Below are positions 42,796 to 51,284 of a stretch of DNA of 64,000 bases, in pieces; position 1 is the stretch's first letter; every line of letters starts with the position of its first letter. The stretch comes from Janthinobacterium sp051380735 (lineage in GTDB: Bacteria > Pseudomonadota > Gammaproteobacteria > Burkholderiales > Burkholderiaceae_D). A program made the position numbers and the translations under genes. The notes under the pieces were generated by a model. That model saw only the letters and a list, made by a program, of their open reading frames with translations. It searched no databases and was not told where the DNA came from. The stretch spans positions 8,866 to 72,865 of the forward strand of contig NZ_JBNYXQ010000016.1 in the NCBI RefSeq assembly GCF_051380735.1, given 5' to 3'.

Positions 42796-43167
42796 ATGCG
42801 AACTGCATTTGAAGCGTGGGCGCAGCGTGACGGCCACATTGTTCGGCGACGAGAAGACAAGCCGGACGAATATCTGATTTTCGAAACCCAGCGGCGCTGG
42901 GTGATCTGGCAGGCGGCCTTGACTCATGGCAAGACGACGCCGAAACCACGCGTAAGCGCGGCCGAAAAGGCCGCGAAGGCGCAGCGTGCACTGGAAATGT
43001 CGTCCGACGAGGCGGCCGTGCGCAACAAGGTGCTCAATGAGGTGCTCGACGCTTTCAGCAGCGCCGACGGCGCCGCCGGCATGGAAGGCATCCTGAAAGT
43101 CATCCAGGGCCTGAAACAGCAGCAGAAAGTGCCGGCCGCCGACAAGAGCGAAGATTCGACGGCTTGA
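42796..43167 (+). CDS. Hypothetical protein with phage-like W..WQAAL motif
   Basis: This 123-residue protein is unknown to me. An N-terminal segment has MRTAFEAWAQRDGHIVRRR and ETQRRWVIWQAALTHG; a W-x2-WQAAL sequence is frequent in small phage-encoded proteins, from memory. The rest is rich in Ala, Glu and Lys and probably helical (AEKAAKAQRALEM). AAGGAAG ends four bases before ATG 42796. It is followed after ten bases by the DUF1653 gene on the same strand. Its AT-rich upstream region supports a transferred origin. Confidence 0.65.
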   Translation: MRTAFEAWAQRDGHIVRRREDKPDEYLIFETQRRWVIWQAALTHGKTTPKPRVSAAEKAAKAQRALEMSSDEAAVRNKVLNEVLDAFSSADGAAGMEGILKVIQGLKQQQKVPAADKSEDSTA

Positions 43168-43177
43168 GGAGACGGCG

Positions 43178-43366
43178 ATGCGTTACCGGCATTACAAGGG
43201 CGGAATCTACGAACTGGTGTGCGAAGCCACGCTGGAGTCAGATCTGACCCCGATGATCGTCTACCGCGCCGCCGACGGCTCGATCTGGACCCGGCCGAAA
43301 GACGTGTTCTTTCAGTTGATCGAGGTCGAGGGCGTCATGGTGCAGCGCTTTGCTCCGATTAACTGA
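43178..43366 (+). CDS. DUF1653 small protein
   Basis: This 62-residue protein matches the DUF1653 consensus: MRYRHYKGGIYELVCEATLE, TPMIVYRAADGSIWTRPKDV and FFQLIEVEGV. The family is widespread, small and of unknown function, possibly nucleotide-related. It lies ten bases after the preceding hypothetical gene. Close spacing suggests co-transcription with it. Confidence 0.85.
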   Translation: MRYRHYKGGIYELVCEATLESDLTPMIVYRAADGSIWTRPKDVFFQLIEVEGVMVQRFAPIN

Positions 43367-43425
43367 TCTGATCTTATCTTATTATTACTCACTGACGGCC
43401 GTGTTCGCGCGTGCCAGGAAACCTC

Positions 43426-43911
43426 ATGCCAAGTAACATCATGCGTCATCTGCTGGCATCGGCCACGCTGCTGGTCCTTGCCTGCGCGTCGGCGCAGGCT
43501 GAAACGGTCGGCTCGGTCGACACTGCTTTCAAGCTGATCGGTCCCGATCACAAGATCGTCGTCGAAGCGTATGACGATCCGCGCGTCACCGGCGTATCGT
43601 GCTATCTGTCGCGCGCCAAGACGGGCGGCATCAAGGGCGCCGTCGGCCTGGCCGAAGACAAGGCTGACGCCTCGGTCGCCTGCCGCCAGGTGGGTCCGCT
43701 GCAATTTAACGGCAAGCTGCCGCGCCAGGAAGAAGTGTTCAGCGAACGCGCTTCGATCTTCTTCAAGCATGTGCGCGTGGTACGCATGGTGGACCCCAAG
43801 CGCAATGCGCTGATCTACCTCGTGTATTCCGACCGCCTGATCGACGGCAGTCCGAAAAACAGCGTGACTGCCGTGCCGGTTCCCGCCAACCTGCCGATTC
43901 CCTTGCGTTAA
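43426..43911 (+). CDS. creA: CreA family protein
   Basis: This 161-residue exported protein has a signal peptide (MRHLLASATLLVLACASAQA). The CreA core is clear: VGSVDTAFKLIGPDHKIVVE, DDPRVTGVSCYLSRAKTGGI, KGAVGLAEDKADASVACRQV and ISIFFKHVRVVRMVDPK-like. CreA was found in the E. coli cre locus and its role is unknown. The AGGAA before ATG 43426 (five bases) argues for this start rather than ATG 43441; GTG at 43411 is also open. A hypothetical lipoprotein follows after 12 bases. Confidence 0.85.
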   Translation: MPSNIMRHLLASATLLVLACASAQAETVGSVDTAFKLIGPDHKIVVEAYDDPRVTGVSCYLSRAKTGGIKGAVGLAEDKADASVACRQVGPLQFNGKLPRQEEVFSERASIFFKHVRVVRMVDPKRNALIYLVYSDRLIDGSPKNSVTAVPVPANLPIPLR

Positions 43912-43923
43912 AAGGACTCTGCG

Positions 43924-44481
43924 ATGCGCCGCTTTTTCGCTGCCATGCTGCTGTTGACCGGCTTGGCCGGCTGCGCCACCATGACCGGTTCGACCGAGCA
44001 GATGGTGCTGGTGCAAACCATTTACGACAACCGCCAGCTGGCCGGTGCCGGTTGCATCCTCAGCAACGACATGGGCAAGTGGTTCGTTACCACGCCGGGC
44101 CGCATCATGATCCGCAAGAGCCGTGAGCCGCTGAAGGTCGACTGCAAGAAAAGCGGCTCGCCGGCCGTCGTGATGGACAATCAGTTTGACGCCGCCATCA
44201 ATGGTGGCAGCGCCTGGAGCAATGCCATCTTTACGCTGGGCGTCGGCTATTTCGTCGACCGCGACACGGGTGCCGCCTATGATTATCCGTCGACCCTGAC
44301 CGTCATCATGCAGGATCCGGCGCGCCGGGCGCCGGCTGCAGCGGCGCCGGCGGCACCGGTAGTGGCGCCCGCTGCGGCGCAGCCCGCTGCCGTCACCATG
44401 CCGCCGGCCACGCTTGCACCTGCGCCTTCACTTGCGCCCAAGCCCGCGCCTTCACCGATCCCCGATCCCGTCGTCTATTAA
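43924..44481 (+). CDS. Hypothetical outer-membrane-type lipoprotein
   Basis: This 185-residue protein has a lipoprotein signal (MRRFFAAMLLLTGLAGC, lipobox LAGC), then a small conserved-looking domain (TGSTEQMVLVQTIYDNRQ, LSNDMGKWFVTTPGRIMIRK) and an Ala/Pro-rich C-terminal tail (about 130-185) that may span the periplasm. No better match is known to me. It follows creA after 12 bases, suggesting an operon of envelope proteins. A terminator at 44499 ends it. Confidence 0.8.
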   Translation: MRRFFAAMLLLTGLAGCATMTGSTEQMVLVQTIYDNRQLAGAGCILSNDMGKWFVTTPGRIMIRKSREPLKVDCKKSGSPAVVMDNQFDAAINGGSAWSNAIFTLGVGYFVDRDTGAAYDYPSTLTVIMQDPARRAPAAAAPAAPVVAPAAAQPAAVTMPPATLAPAPSLAPKPAPSPIPDPVVY

Positions 44482-44498
44482 ACATTTCCACGCATGAA

Positions 44499-44535
44499 AA
44501 AAGCCGCCAGGGTCGATTGAACCGTGGCGGCTTTT
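44499..44535. terminator. Intrinsic terminator between the lipoprotein gene and pepA
   Basis: AAAAGCCGCCA (44499-44509) pairs with TGGCGGCTTTT (44525-44535); A-run and T-run on the two sides make it usable in both directions. Converging units are the lipoprotein gene (+) and pepA (-). Confidence 0.85.
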
Positions 44536-44551
44536 GATCTTTATCGCGCGT

Positions 44552-46048
44552 TTATTGAACGCGGTTCAGCAGGAAGGTGGTCAGCAGTGGCACCGGACGA
44601 CCGGTCGCACCTTTTGCCGCGCCCGATTTCCAGGCCGTGCCGGCGATGTCCAGATGCGCCCAGGTGTACTTTTTGGTGAAGTTTTCCAGGAACGCTGCGG
44701 CCGTGACGGCGCCGCCGCCAGGTGAGCCGATATTGCCCAGGTCAGCGAAGTTCGATTTCAGCTGCTCGTTGTACGCTTCCTCGATCGGCATGCGCCATGC
44801 GGTGTCGGACGCCTGCTTGCCGGCCGCCAGCAGCTCGTTGGCCAGCTGGTCGTGCGCCGCATCGGAACGCGTGAACAGGCCCGTGTTGTGGTGGCCCAGC
44901 GCGATCACGCAAGCGCCGGTCAGGGTGGCGATGTCGACCACCACCGCCGGCTTGAAGCGCTCGGCATAGGTCAGCGCGTCGCACAGCACCAGGCGGCCTT
45001 CGGCGTCGGTGTTGAGCACTTCGATCGTCAGGCCGTTCATCGAGGTGACGATGTCGCCCGGCTTGGTGGCGCGGCCCGACGGCATGTTTTCGCAGGCGGC
45101 GATCACGCCGATCACGTTCAGCTTCAAATTCATTTCGCCGATGGCGCGGAAGGTGCCCAGCACCGAGGCGGCGCCGCACATGTCGTACTTCATTTCATCC
45201 ATGCCGGGACCGGCCTTGAGCGAAATGCCGCCCGTGTCGAAGGTGATGCCTTTGCCGACCAGGACCACCGGTGCATCCTTGGCCTTGCCGCCCATGTGTT
45301 TCAGGACGATGAATTTCGGTGGCTGTTCGCTGCCGTTGGTGACCGACAGGAAGCTGCCCATCTTCAGCGCTTCGAGCTGTTTGCGGTCCAGTACTTCGAC
45401 CTCAAACTTGTAGTCCTTGGCCAGCTGCTTGGCGGTGTTGGCCAGGTAGGTCGGGTTAGCGATATTGGCCGGCAGGTCGCCCAGGTTGCGGGTGAAGTTC
45501 GAGCCGTTGGCAATTGCGATCGCCTGCGCCAGAGCGCCGCGCGTGGCGGCGGTAGCCGGTGCCGACAGCACGATCTTGCGCACGCCGGCAGGGGCCGGAT
45601 CCTTCTTGCTTTTTTGCGAGTCGCAGCGGTACTGGCCGTCATGCGCAGCCTGCACCACGCAACGAATCGCCCAATTTACATCGCGCTCTTTCACATCACC
45701 CAGCGGTAATGCGATAATGGCGTCCGCCGCGCCCAGCGAACCGAAGACCTTCAGGGCCGCTTGTACGCCGGTGGCAAAGCTTTTTTCGCTGACGGCTTCA
45801 TCGCTGCCCATGCCGACCAGCAGTACGCGCTCGGCGCTGACGCCGTCAACGGCGCGCAGCAGCAGGGTGCTGCCAGGTTTGCCGGTGATGTCGCCGGACT
45901 TCAGCGCAGCCGAAATGGCACCCTTGCTGTCCAGCGCTTGTGCCGCTGGCGACAGTTTTTTGTTTTCGAATACCGCAACCGCGATGCATCCGCTTTTGGC
46001 GGTGCCGAGGGGGCTCTTGGTATCGAATGCTTTTATGCTAAAGTCCAT
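44552..46048 (-). CDS. pepA: Leucyl aminopeptidase (cytosol aminopeptidase)
   Basis: This 498-residue M17 metallopeptidase removes N-terminal residues and can also act as a DNA-binding protein in Xer recombination in E. coli. The active site is seen in VGKGITFDTGGISLKAG, MDEMKYDMCGAASVLG, and the NTDAEGRLVLCDALTYAE signature with metal ligands and catalytic residues. ATG 46048 with GGAG upstream is chosen over ATG 46066. It is divergent from lptF, the common gammaproteobacterial and betaproteobacterial order. Confidence 0.95.
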   Translation of the reverse strand: MDFSIKAFDTKSPLGTAKSGCIAVAVFENKKLSPAAQALDSKGAISAALKSGDITGKPGSTLLLRAVDGVSAERVLLVGMGSDEAVSEKSFATGVQAALKVFGSLGAADAIIALPLGDVKERDVNWAIRCVVQAAHDGQYRCDSQKSKKDPAPAGVRKIVLSAPATAATRGALAQAIAIANGSNFTRNLGDLPANIANPTYLANTAKQLAKDYKFEVEVLDRKQLEALKMGSFLSVTNGSEQPPKFIVLKHMGGKAKDAPVVLVGKGITFDTGGISLKAGPGMDEMKYDMCGAASVLGTFRAIGEMNLKLNVIGVIAACENMPSGRATKPGDIVTSMNGLTIEVLNTDAEGRLVLCDALTYAERFKPAVVVDIATLTGACVIALGHHNTGLFTRSDAAHDQLANELLAAGKQASDTAWRMPIEEAYNEQLKSNFADLGNIGSPGGGAVTAAAFLENFTKKYTWAHLDIAGTAWKSGAAKGATGRPVPLLTTFLLNRVQ

Positions 46049-46080
46049 TTGGTTCTCCGTTTTCATTTACCAGTAACGTC

Positions 46081-46109
46081 TTACTCAACTAACTGACCCG
46101 AATTATAAA
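46081..46109 (+). promoter_or_regulatory. Promoter of lptF with -10 six bases before ATG
   Basis: TTACTC (46081-46086), 17 bases, TATAAA (46104-46109), then ATG 46116 six bases on, with no ribosome binding site. On the opposite strand TATAAT (46102-46107) overlaps it and could serve pepA. The two -10 elements are almost superimposed in the 67-base gap. Confidence 0.55.
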
Positions 46110-46115
46110 CTCCGA

Positions 46116-47261
46116 ATGATCTTTCAACGTGCCCTTCGACGTGAATTGGCTAGTGCCGCCGGGGCCACCTTCACTGTTTTATTCAGTATCCTGCTCACCT
46201 GGATGCTTATCGGTATCCTCGGCAAGGCCGCCGGCGGCAAGGTCGCCTCGGCCGACGTCATGTCGCTGATGCTGTTTTCCTCGCTGATGCAGCTGCCCAC
46301 CATTTTGATACTGACCGGTTTCATCTCGGTGCTGATGGTCGTCACACGCAGCTACAAGGAATCCGAAATGGTGGTGTGGTTCGCCTCGGGCCTGAGCCTG
46401 TCGCGCTGGATCGCGCCGGTACTCAGCTTCGGTCTGCCGCTGGTGGTTGCCATCGGCGCCCTGAGCCTGTACGGCACGCCGTGGGCCCAGCAAAAAAGCG
46501 ATGCCTACGTGGCGCGTTTTGAAAAGCGCGAGGACCTGCAGAAAGTCACGCCTGGCCAGTTCCGTGAGTCCGCCGGCAGCAACCGCATTTTCTTTGTCGA
46601 GGGCGTCAGCGGCGAGAAGAACGTGGTGCAAAACGTGTTCGTCAACACCGTCGACGCCAATGGCAGCGCGGTAGTGGTGGTCGCCAAGGAAGGCGTGATC
46701 AATACCGACGCCACAGGCAGCCGCTTCCTGGTGCTGAAAGAAGGCCGCCGCTACCAGGGCATCCCGACCCAGTCCGATTTCCAGACCATGGAATTCGAAC
46801 AATACATCATGCGCGTCGAAAGCCGCCAGCAGGAGCTGGGCGCCGACCTGGGCGTGCGCGCCATGAGCACCATGGCGCTGATTGAAGCGAACAACCGGTT
46901 CACCATGGCCGAACTGGTGTGGCGCGTCAGTGCGCCGCTGATCGCGCTGCTGCTGATCCTGCTGGCCATTCCACTGGGATTCGTCAATCCGCGCGCCGGC
47001 AGTTCGGCCAACCTGATCGTGGCGCTGTTGATTTTCTTCAGCTACAGCAACCTGACCAAGGTGCTTGAAGCGAGCGTGAAGCAGGGCCGCCTGAGCTTCG
47101 GCATGGCCTGGTGGCCACTGCACCTGCTGGCGCTGCTGGCCGTGGTGGCGCTGTTCGCCTGGCGCCTGAATGTGAATCACCGCTATCATCCGCTGGTCCT
47201 GCTGGCGTCCTTCAAGCGCGCGCGCTGCGCCGGCAAACAGAGTAAAGCGGACACGAAATGA
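46116..47261 (+). CDS. lptF: LPS export permease LptF
   Basis: This 381-residue inner-membrane YjgP/YjgQ protein, with LptG, forms the LptB2FG ABC transporter that extracts LPS. Six hydrophobic helices frame a large periplasmic beta-jellyroll domain (about 125-260). The start MIFQRALRRELASAAGATFTV matches betaproteobacterial LptF. The gene overlaps lptG by four bases. Confidence 0.95.
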   Translation: MIFQRALRRELASAAGATFTVLFSILLTWMLIGILGKAAGGKVASADVMSLMLFSSLMQLPTILILTGFISVLMVVTRSYKESEMVVWFASGLSLSRWIAPVLSFGLPLVVAIGALSLYGTPWAQQKSDAYVARFEKREDLQKVTPGQFRESAGSNRIFFVEGVSGEKNVVQNVFVNTVDANGSAVVVVAKEGVINTDATGSRFLVLKEGRRYQGIPTQSDFQTMEFEQYIMRVESRQQELGADLGVRAMSTMALIEANNRFTMAELVWRVSAPLIALLLILLAIPLGFVNPRAGSSANLIVALLIFFSYSNLTKVLEASVKQGRLSFGMAWWPLHLLALLAVVALFAWRLNVNHRYHPLVLLASFKRARCAGKQSKADTK

Positions 47262-48427
47262 AGATATTACAGCGCTATTTTGCGGTCTCGATATTCCAGG
47301 CGGTGTTCTTCGTCCTGCTTGCCTTCCTGGCGCTGCAGGCGTTCATCGACCTGACGGGCGAGCTGCCCAAGGTCGGCCGCAACGGCTATACCATCCAGTA
47401 CGCCTTTTTCTATGTGCTGGTGCTGGTGCCAGGCCACGTGTATGAGGTCATGCCGATCGCCGCGCTGATCGGCACCATCTACACGATGGCGCAGTTCGCC
47501 GCCAGCTCGGAATTTACCATCATGCGCGCCTCGAGCATGTCGACCTCGATGGCGGCCGGCTTCCTGCTGCGCATCGGCGTGGTGTTTGTCGCCATCACCT
47601 TTCTGTTCGGCGAATTCGTCACGCCCTACACCGAGCCGCTGGCCGAGCGTTTGAAACTGACCGCGCGCGGCACCGCGGTGTCGAGCGAGTTCCGCTCCGG
47701 CCTGTGGACCAAGGACATGATCAAGAGCGACGGCTTGACGGGCACCGTCACCGGCTCGCGCTTTTTCAACGTCGGCGAGGCGCGTCCCGACGGCCAGCTG
47801 AAAAACGTCAAGCTGTACGAATTCGACACCACCATGCGCCTGCGCACCATGACGGTGGCCGCCAGCGCGATTTACCAGGGCAACAACGTCTGGCGCCTCA
47901 GTGACGTGACGGAGACGGCGTTCTCGAACAGCGCCGCCACCACGCCCGGCTACGAACCCAAGCTGCAGAATTACTATGGACAGGAAACCAGTCTGGTGCG
48001 CACCGTGAAAAGCGCCACCAAGGACATGGTCTCGGAAGTGACGCCGAAGATACTGACTGTGTCCGCTTCCGACCCGGAGCGCATGTCGGCCAGTGAACTG
48101 GCGGTGTACACACGCCACCTGGCCGAGAACAAGCAGGAGACCGAGCGCTTCCGCATCGCCTTCTGGAAAAAGCTGATCGACCCGCTGGCCATTTTCGTGC
48201 TGATGGCGCTGGCGCTGCCGTTCGCCTACATGCATACGCGCAGCGGCGGCGTCAGCCTGAAGATTTTTATCGGCATCATGATCGGCGTGAGCTTCATGCT
48301 GGTCAATACCCTGTTTTCCCACCTTGGCCTGCTCAGTACCTGGCCAGCTTTCCTCACTGCAGCCGCGCCCAGCGTGCTGTATCTGTTGGCGGCGCTGGTC
48401 ATGCTGTGGTGGGTGGAGCGACACTGA
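47258..48427 (+). CDS. lptG: LPS export permease LptG
   Basis: This 389-residue partner of LptF has the same topology: N-terminal helices (MKILQRYFAVSIFQAVFFVL), a periplasmic domain and C-terminal helices with PFAYMHTRSGGVSLKIFIGI. It overlaps lptF by four bases and shares its final base with the cbiX start (TGATG), so the two are in one translational chain. Confidence 0.95.
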   Translation: MKILQRYFAVSIFQAVFFVLLAFLALQAFIDLTGELPKVGRNGYTIQYAFFYVLVLVPGHVYEVMPIAALIGTIYTMAQFAASSEFTIMRASSMSTSMAAGFLLRIGVVFVAITFLFGEFVTPYTEPLAERLKLTARGTAVSSEFRSGLWTKDMIKSDGLTGTVTGSRFFNVGEARPDGQLKNVKLYEFDTTMRLRTMTVAASAIYQGNNVWRLSDVTETAFSNSAATTPGYEPKLQNYYGQETSLVRTVKSATKDMVSEVTPKILTVSASDPERMSASELAVYTRHLAENKQETERFRIAFWKKLIDPLAIFVLMALALPFAYMHTRSGGVSLKIFIGIMIGVSFMLVNTLFSHLGLLSTWPAFLTAAAPSVLYLLAALVMLWWVERH

Positions 48428-48828
48428 TGAGCAATATTCCTGTACAGCAGACCCTGATCCTGTTCGCGCATGGCGCGCGCGCCGCTTCCTGGGCTGCTCC
48501 CTTCGAACGCCTGCGTGAGATGACGCAAGCGCGCATGCCCGGCGTTGCCGTACACCTGGCCTTTCTGGAGCTGATGACGCCGCGCCTGCCCGAACTGATC
48601 CCGTCCTTGCTGGCCGGCCTGCCCGATGGTGCGGTGCTCGACGCCATCGTGGTGCCGGTGTTCCTGGGGCAGGGCGGCCATGTACTGCGCGACCTGCCGC
48701 TGCTGGTGGACGAATTGCGTCAGGCGCACCCGCAGCTGCGCCTGAAGGTGGTAGAGGCGGTCGGCGAAAACGCCAGCGTGCTGGCGGCAATTGCCGATTA
48801 TTGCGTGGCCGCACCCGGCCAGGCGTGA
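48427..48828 (+). CDS. cbiX: CbiX-type sirohydrochlorin chelatase
   Basis: This 133-residue class II chelatase inserts iron or cobalt into sirohydrochlorin. The two metal-site histidines are in LILFAHGARAASWAAP and GQGGHVLRDLPLLVDEL. The small size fits single-domain CbiXS. With CobA (50503-51273) and the siroheme enzyme CysI, iron insertion for siroheme is the likely job; precorrin-2 dehydrogenase is not here. It begins on the last base of lptG. Confidence 0.88.
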   Translation: MSNIPVQQTLILFAHGARAASWAAPFERLREMTQARMPGVAVHLAFLELMTPRLPELIPSLLAGLPDGAVLDAIVVPVFLGQGGHVLRDLPLLVDELRQAHPQLRLKVVEAVGENASVLAAIADYCVAAPGQA

Positions 48829-49811
48829 ACGGGCCGGTCGATATCGTCTACCTGTGGGTGGACGGGCAAGACCCGGCCTGGCGCGTGCGCCACCGCGCCG
48901 CCTATGCGCAGTGGGCGATACAGCACCCTGGCCAGCTGGCCTTGCACGGCAATGTGGCGGGGCGCTACCGCGACAACGGCGAGCTGCGCTACAACCTGCG
49001 CGCACTCGAGCGCTTCTTTCCCGACCATGGCCATATTTATCTGGTGACCGACCGCCAGGTCCCAGGCTGGCTGCGCGCGTCGAACCACCTGACAGTGATC
49101 GATCACCGCGACCTGATGCCGGCGTCCGCGCTGCCGGTATTCGACTCGGCCCATATCGAGTCGTATCTGCATCACATCCCCGGCCTGGCCGAACGGTTTT
49201 TATATCTGAATGACGATGTTTTCCTGGGCCAGCCATTCGAGGTGGATCACTGGTTCGAGCATGGCTTGTGCGTCTACCTGGAAGAGGCAATAGTGGACTT
49301 GCCGGCGCAACTGAGTCCTGATGTGGCAGCGCCCGGCAATTGCGCCGTGCTGTCGCGTAACTGGCTGGCGGCGCGCGATAGCGCCTACCGGCACATACCG
49401 CATTTGTTTGCGCATGCGCCGCGCCCGATGCTGGTCAGCGCCATGCAGATGCTGGAGCGGCAAGCCTCCGAACTGTTTGCCCAGGTACGCTCTACCGTGT
49501 TTCGCTCCTGGCGTGCGCCGGCACTGCTGCCCGACCTGGTGCCGCGATGGATGGTGGAACAGGGGCTGGCGCGCAGTGTCGTGCTCGATCCGCTGCATAT
49601 CGCCAGTGGCGCCCCGGATGCGCCCGCGCGGCTGGCGCAGCTGTGCGCGCACTTTGGCAGCTTGCCGTTTTTCTGTATTAACGATACCTGCGACGAGGCG
49701 CAAGACGATGATCCGCGCCTGTTGCGGGTGGCAGCGATGCTGCAGCAGTTGTTGCCGCAGCCATCGCGCTTCGAGCGGGATGTCAGCGCGCCTTTGGCTG
49801 GCGCAGCTTGA
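48825..49811 (+). CDS. Stealth-family sugar-phosphate transferase
   Basis: This 328-residue protein matches Stealth (capsule hexose-1-phosphate transferase) signatures: CR1 at 5-15 (DIVYLWVDGQDPAW), CR2 with RYRDNGELRYNLRALERFF, LYLNDDVFLGQPF, and a late FFCINDT segment (CR4). Such enzymes make phosphodiester-linked polymers and may be retained in commensals to evade immunity. GTG 48825 overlaps the cbiX stop (GTGA), giving a chain lptG-cbiX-Stealth. It ends tail to tail with the next minus-strand gene, overlapping 29 bases. It has no signal peptide. Confidence 0.82.
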   Translation: MNGPVDIVYLWVDGQDPAWRVRHRAAYAQWAIQHPGQLALHGNVAGRYRDNGELRYNLRALERFFPDHGHIYLVTDRQVPGWLRASNHLTVIDHRDLMPASALPVFDSAHIESYLHHIPGLAERFLYLNDDVFLGQPFEVDHWFEHGLCVYLEEAIVDLPAQLSPDVAAPGNCAVLSRNWLAARDSAYRHIPHLFAHAPRPMLVSAMQMLERQASELFAQVRSTVFRSWRAPALLPDLVPRWMVEQGLARSVVLDPLHIASGAPDAPARLAQLCAHFGSLPFFCINDTCDEAQDDDPRLLRVAAMLQQLLPQPSRFERDVSAPLAGAA

Positions 49812-50430
49812 TGAGGGCAGCCGCGCTGGTATCGGCCATGGCGGCCAGGAACAGCAGCAGGTAGCCGTCCAGTTCGAACACTTCTTCCAGCAGTTCCGAG
49901 TAAATGTCCGGCAAGGCCTGGATGACCTTCTTGTCGAACGGCCAGCCGGCTACCATGAACAGGCCGCCGATCAGGGTGATGAGGGTCACGCGCATGCCGA
50001 AGATGGCGCGCACATGGGCAAACACGGCGCGCGCGCGCGGCACGAAAAACACCAGCAGGCGCAGCAGCACCAGCAATTCCAGCACGCGCAGGGTTTTTTC
50101 CAGCACGTTCCATGCATACGACTCGCCCATCTCGCGAATTTCCAGCTCGCGCAGCAAAAAGCCGAACATCAGCGCCGACAGGCCGGCGTGGATCAGGAAA
50201 CGCAGCGAATCGCGGTCCGGCTCGGTCCACGCCTTTTGCCCGTGCACCGCGCAAGCGAGCGCCAGGAACAGTGCCTGCAGGCATTCGAGCAGATGGTTTT
50301 CATTGTCGATGGCGGGAAAAACCAGCCACAGGCCGATCTGGCCCACGGTGACCAGCAACATCGTGGCGAAAAGGCCGGCGTTGCTGCGGCTCAGTGATTG
50401 CAGCGATACGCGCAAGGAAGAAAAATTCAT
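49783..50430 (-). CDS. Hypothetical membrane protein
   Basis: This 215-residue protein has about four to five hydrophobic helices (LFATMLLVTVGQIGLWLVFP; HAGLSALMFGFLL; VLELLVLLRLLVFFVP; LITLIGGLFMVAGW) and an acidic C-terminal region (ELLEEVFELDGYLLL). It resembles small YqhA-like/DUF membrane proteins, without assignment. ATG 50430 is chosen; a TTG start 12 bases upstream (50442) is possible. It overlaps the Stealth gene by 29 bases at the end and lies 72 bases from cobA. Confidence 0.7.
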   Translation of the reverse strand: MNFSSLRVSLQSLSRSNAGLFATMLLVTVGQIGLWLVFPAIDNENHLLECLQALFLALACAVHGQKAWTEPDRDSLRFLIHAGLSALMFGFLLRELEIREMGESYAWNVLEKTLRVLELLVLLRLLVFFVPRARAVFAHVRAIFGMRVTLITLIGGLFMVAGWPFDKKVIQALPDIYSELLEEVFELDGYLLLFLAAMADTSAAALIKLRQPKAR

Positions 50431-50502
50431 GAGTGAGAACAAGGTAGGAAGTGCAGAGACGCGGTATTGCGGCGGCAGTATCCTACCATGTTTCGCATCA
50501 GA

Positions 50503-51273
50503 TCAATAGTTACTGACTTTAAAGTCGGTAAAAACAGGCGTGTCCCGTGCCTGGCTGCCGCGCATGGCCATCGCCTCGCCCAGCATCACCAGGACGGGGC
50601 CTTGCTTGTCGCCCAGGCCCTGCGCCAGTTGCGACAAGGTCATGCGCACGATGCGCTGTTCCGGCCGGCTGCAGTTTTCAATCACCACCACCGGTGTCGC
50701 TGCGCTGCGGCCCTGTGCCCGCAAGCGCTGCGCGGTAGCGATCGCTTCGCGCCCGCCCATGTATTGCACCAGTGTGTCGCAGTCCGGTACCGCCGTGTGC
50801 TCGGATTCGCCGGGCGCGGTGCTGGAGGTGAAAAAAGCCACGCTGCGCGATACGCCGCGCTTCGTTAACGGTTGCTGCGTGGCGGCGGCGGCGGCCAGCG
50901 CGGTAGTAATGCCGGGCACCACTTCCACGTCGACTCCGGCTTCTTCGAGCGCACGCAGTTCTTCATCGGCGCGGCCGAACAGCATCGGGTCGCCGCCTTT
51001 CAGCCGCACCACGATGGCGTGCTTGCGCGCCGAATCGACCAGTTGCTTGTTGATGAAGGCCTGCGCCGTCGACAACTGGCCACAGCGCTTGCCAACCAGG
51101 ATTTTTTTCGCCTGCGGACACAGCTCCAGCATCTCGCCAGTGACGAGTGCGTCGTGCAGCACCACGTCGGCCTGCGCCAGCAGGCGTGCGCCGCGCAAGG
51201 TCATCAGGTCTTGCGCGCCAGGGCCGGCGCCTATCAGGTAGACCTTGCCTGGAAGAGATGGGGAGTAGTTCAT
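50503..51273 (-). CDS. cobA: Uroporphyrinogen-III C-methyltransferase
   Basis: This 256-residue SUMT makes precorrin-2 with SAM for siroheme (and cobalamin). It has the SAM loop GKVYLIGAGPGAQDLMTLRG, VRLKGGDPMLFGRADEEL, PGITTALAAAAATQQPLTKR and the family C-terminal domain. It lacks the CysG N-terminal oxidase/chelatase part. As the last gene of the cys operon it supplies cofactor for CysI. It is 12 bases after cysN. Confidence 0.93.
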   Translation of the reverse strand: MNYSPSLPGKVYLIGAGPGAQDLMTLRGARLLAQADVVLHDALVTGEMLELCPQAKKILVGKRCGQLSTAQAFINKQLVDSARKHAIVVRLKGGDPMLFGRADEELRALEEAGVDVEVVPGITTALAAAAATQQPLTKRGVSRSVAFFTSSTAPGESEHTAVPDCDTLVQYMGGREAIATAQRLRAQGRSAATPVVVIENCSRPEQRIVRMTLSQLAQGLGDKQGPVLVMLGEAMAMRGSQARDTPVFTDFKVSNY

Positions 51274-51284
51274 GCTTGCCTTCC

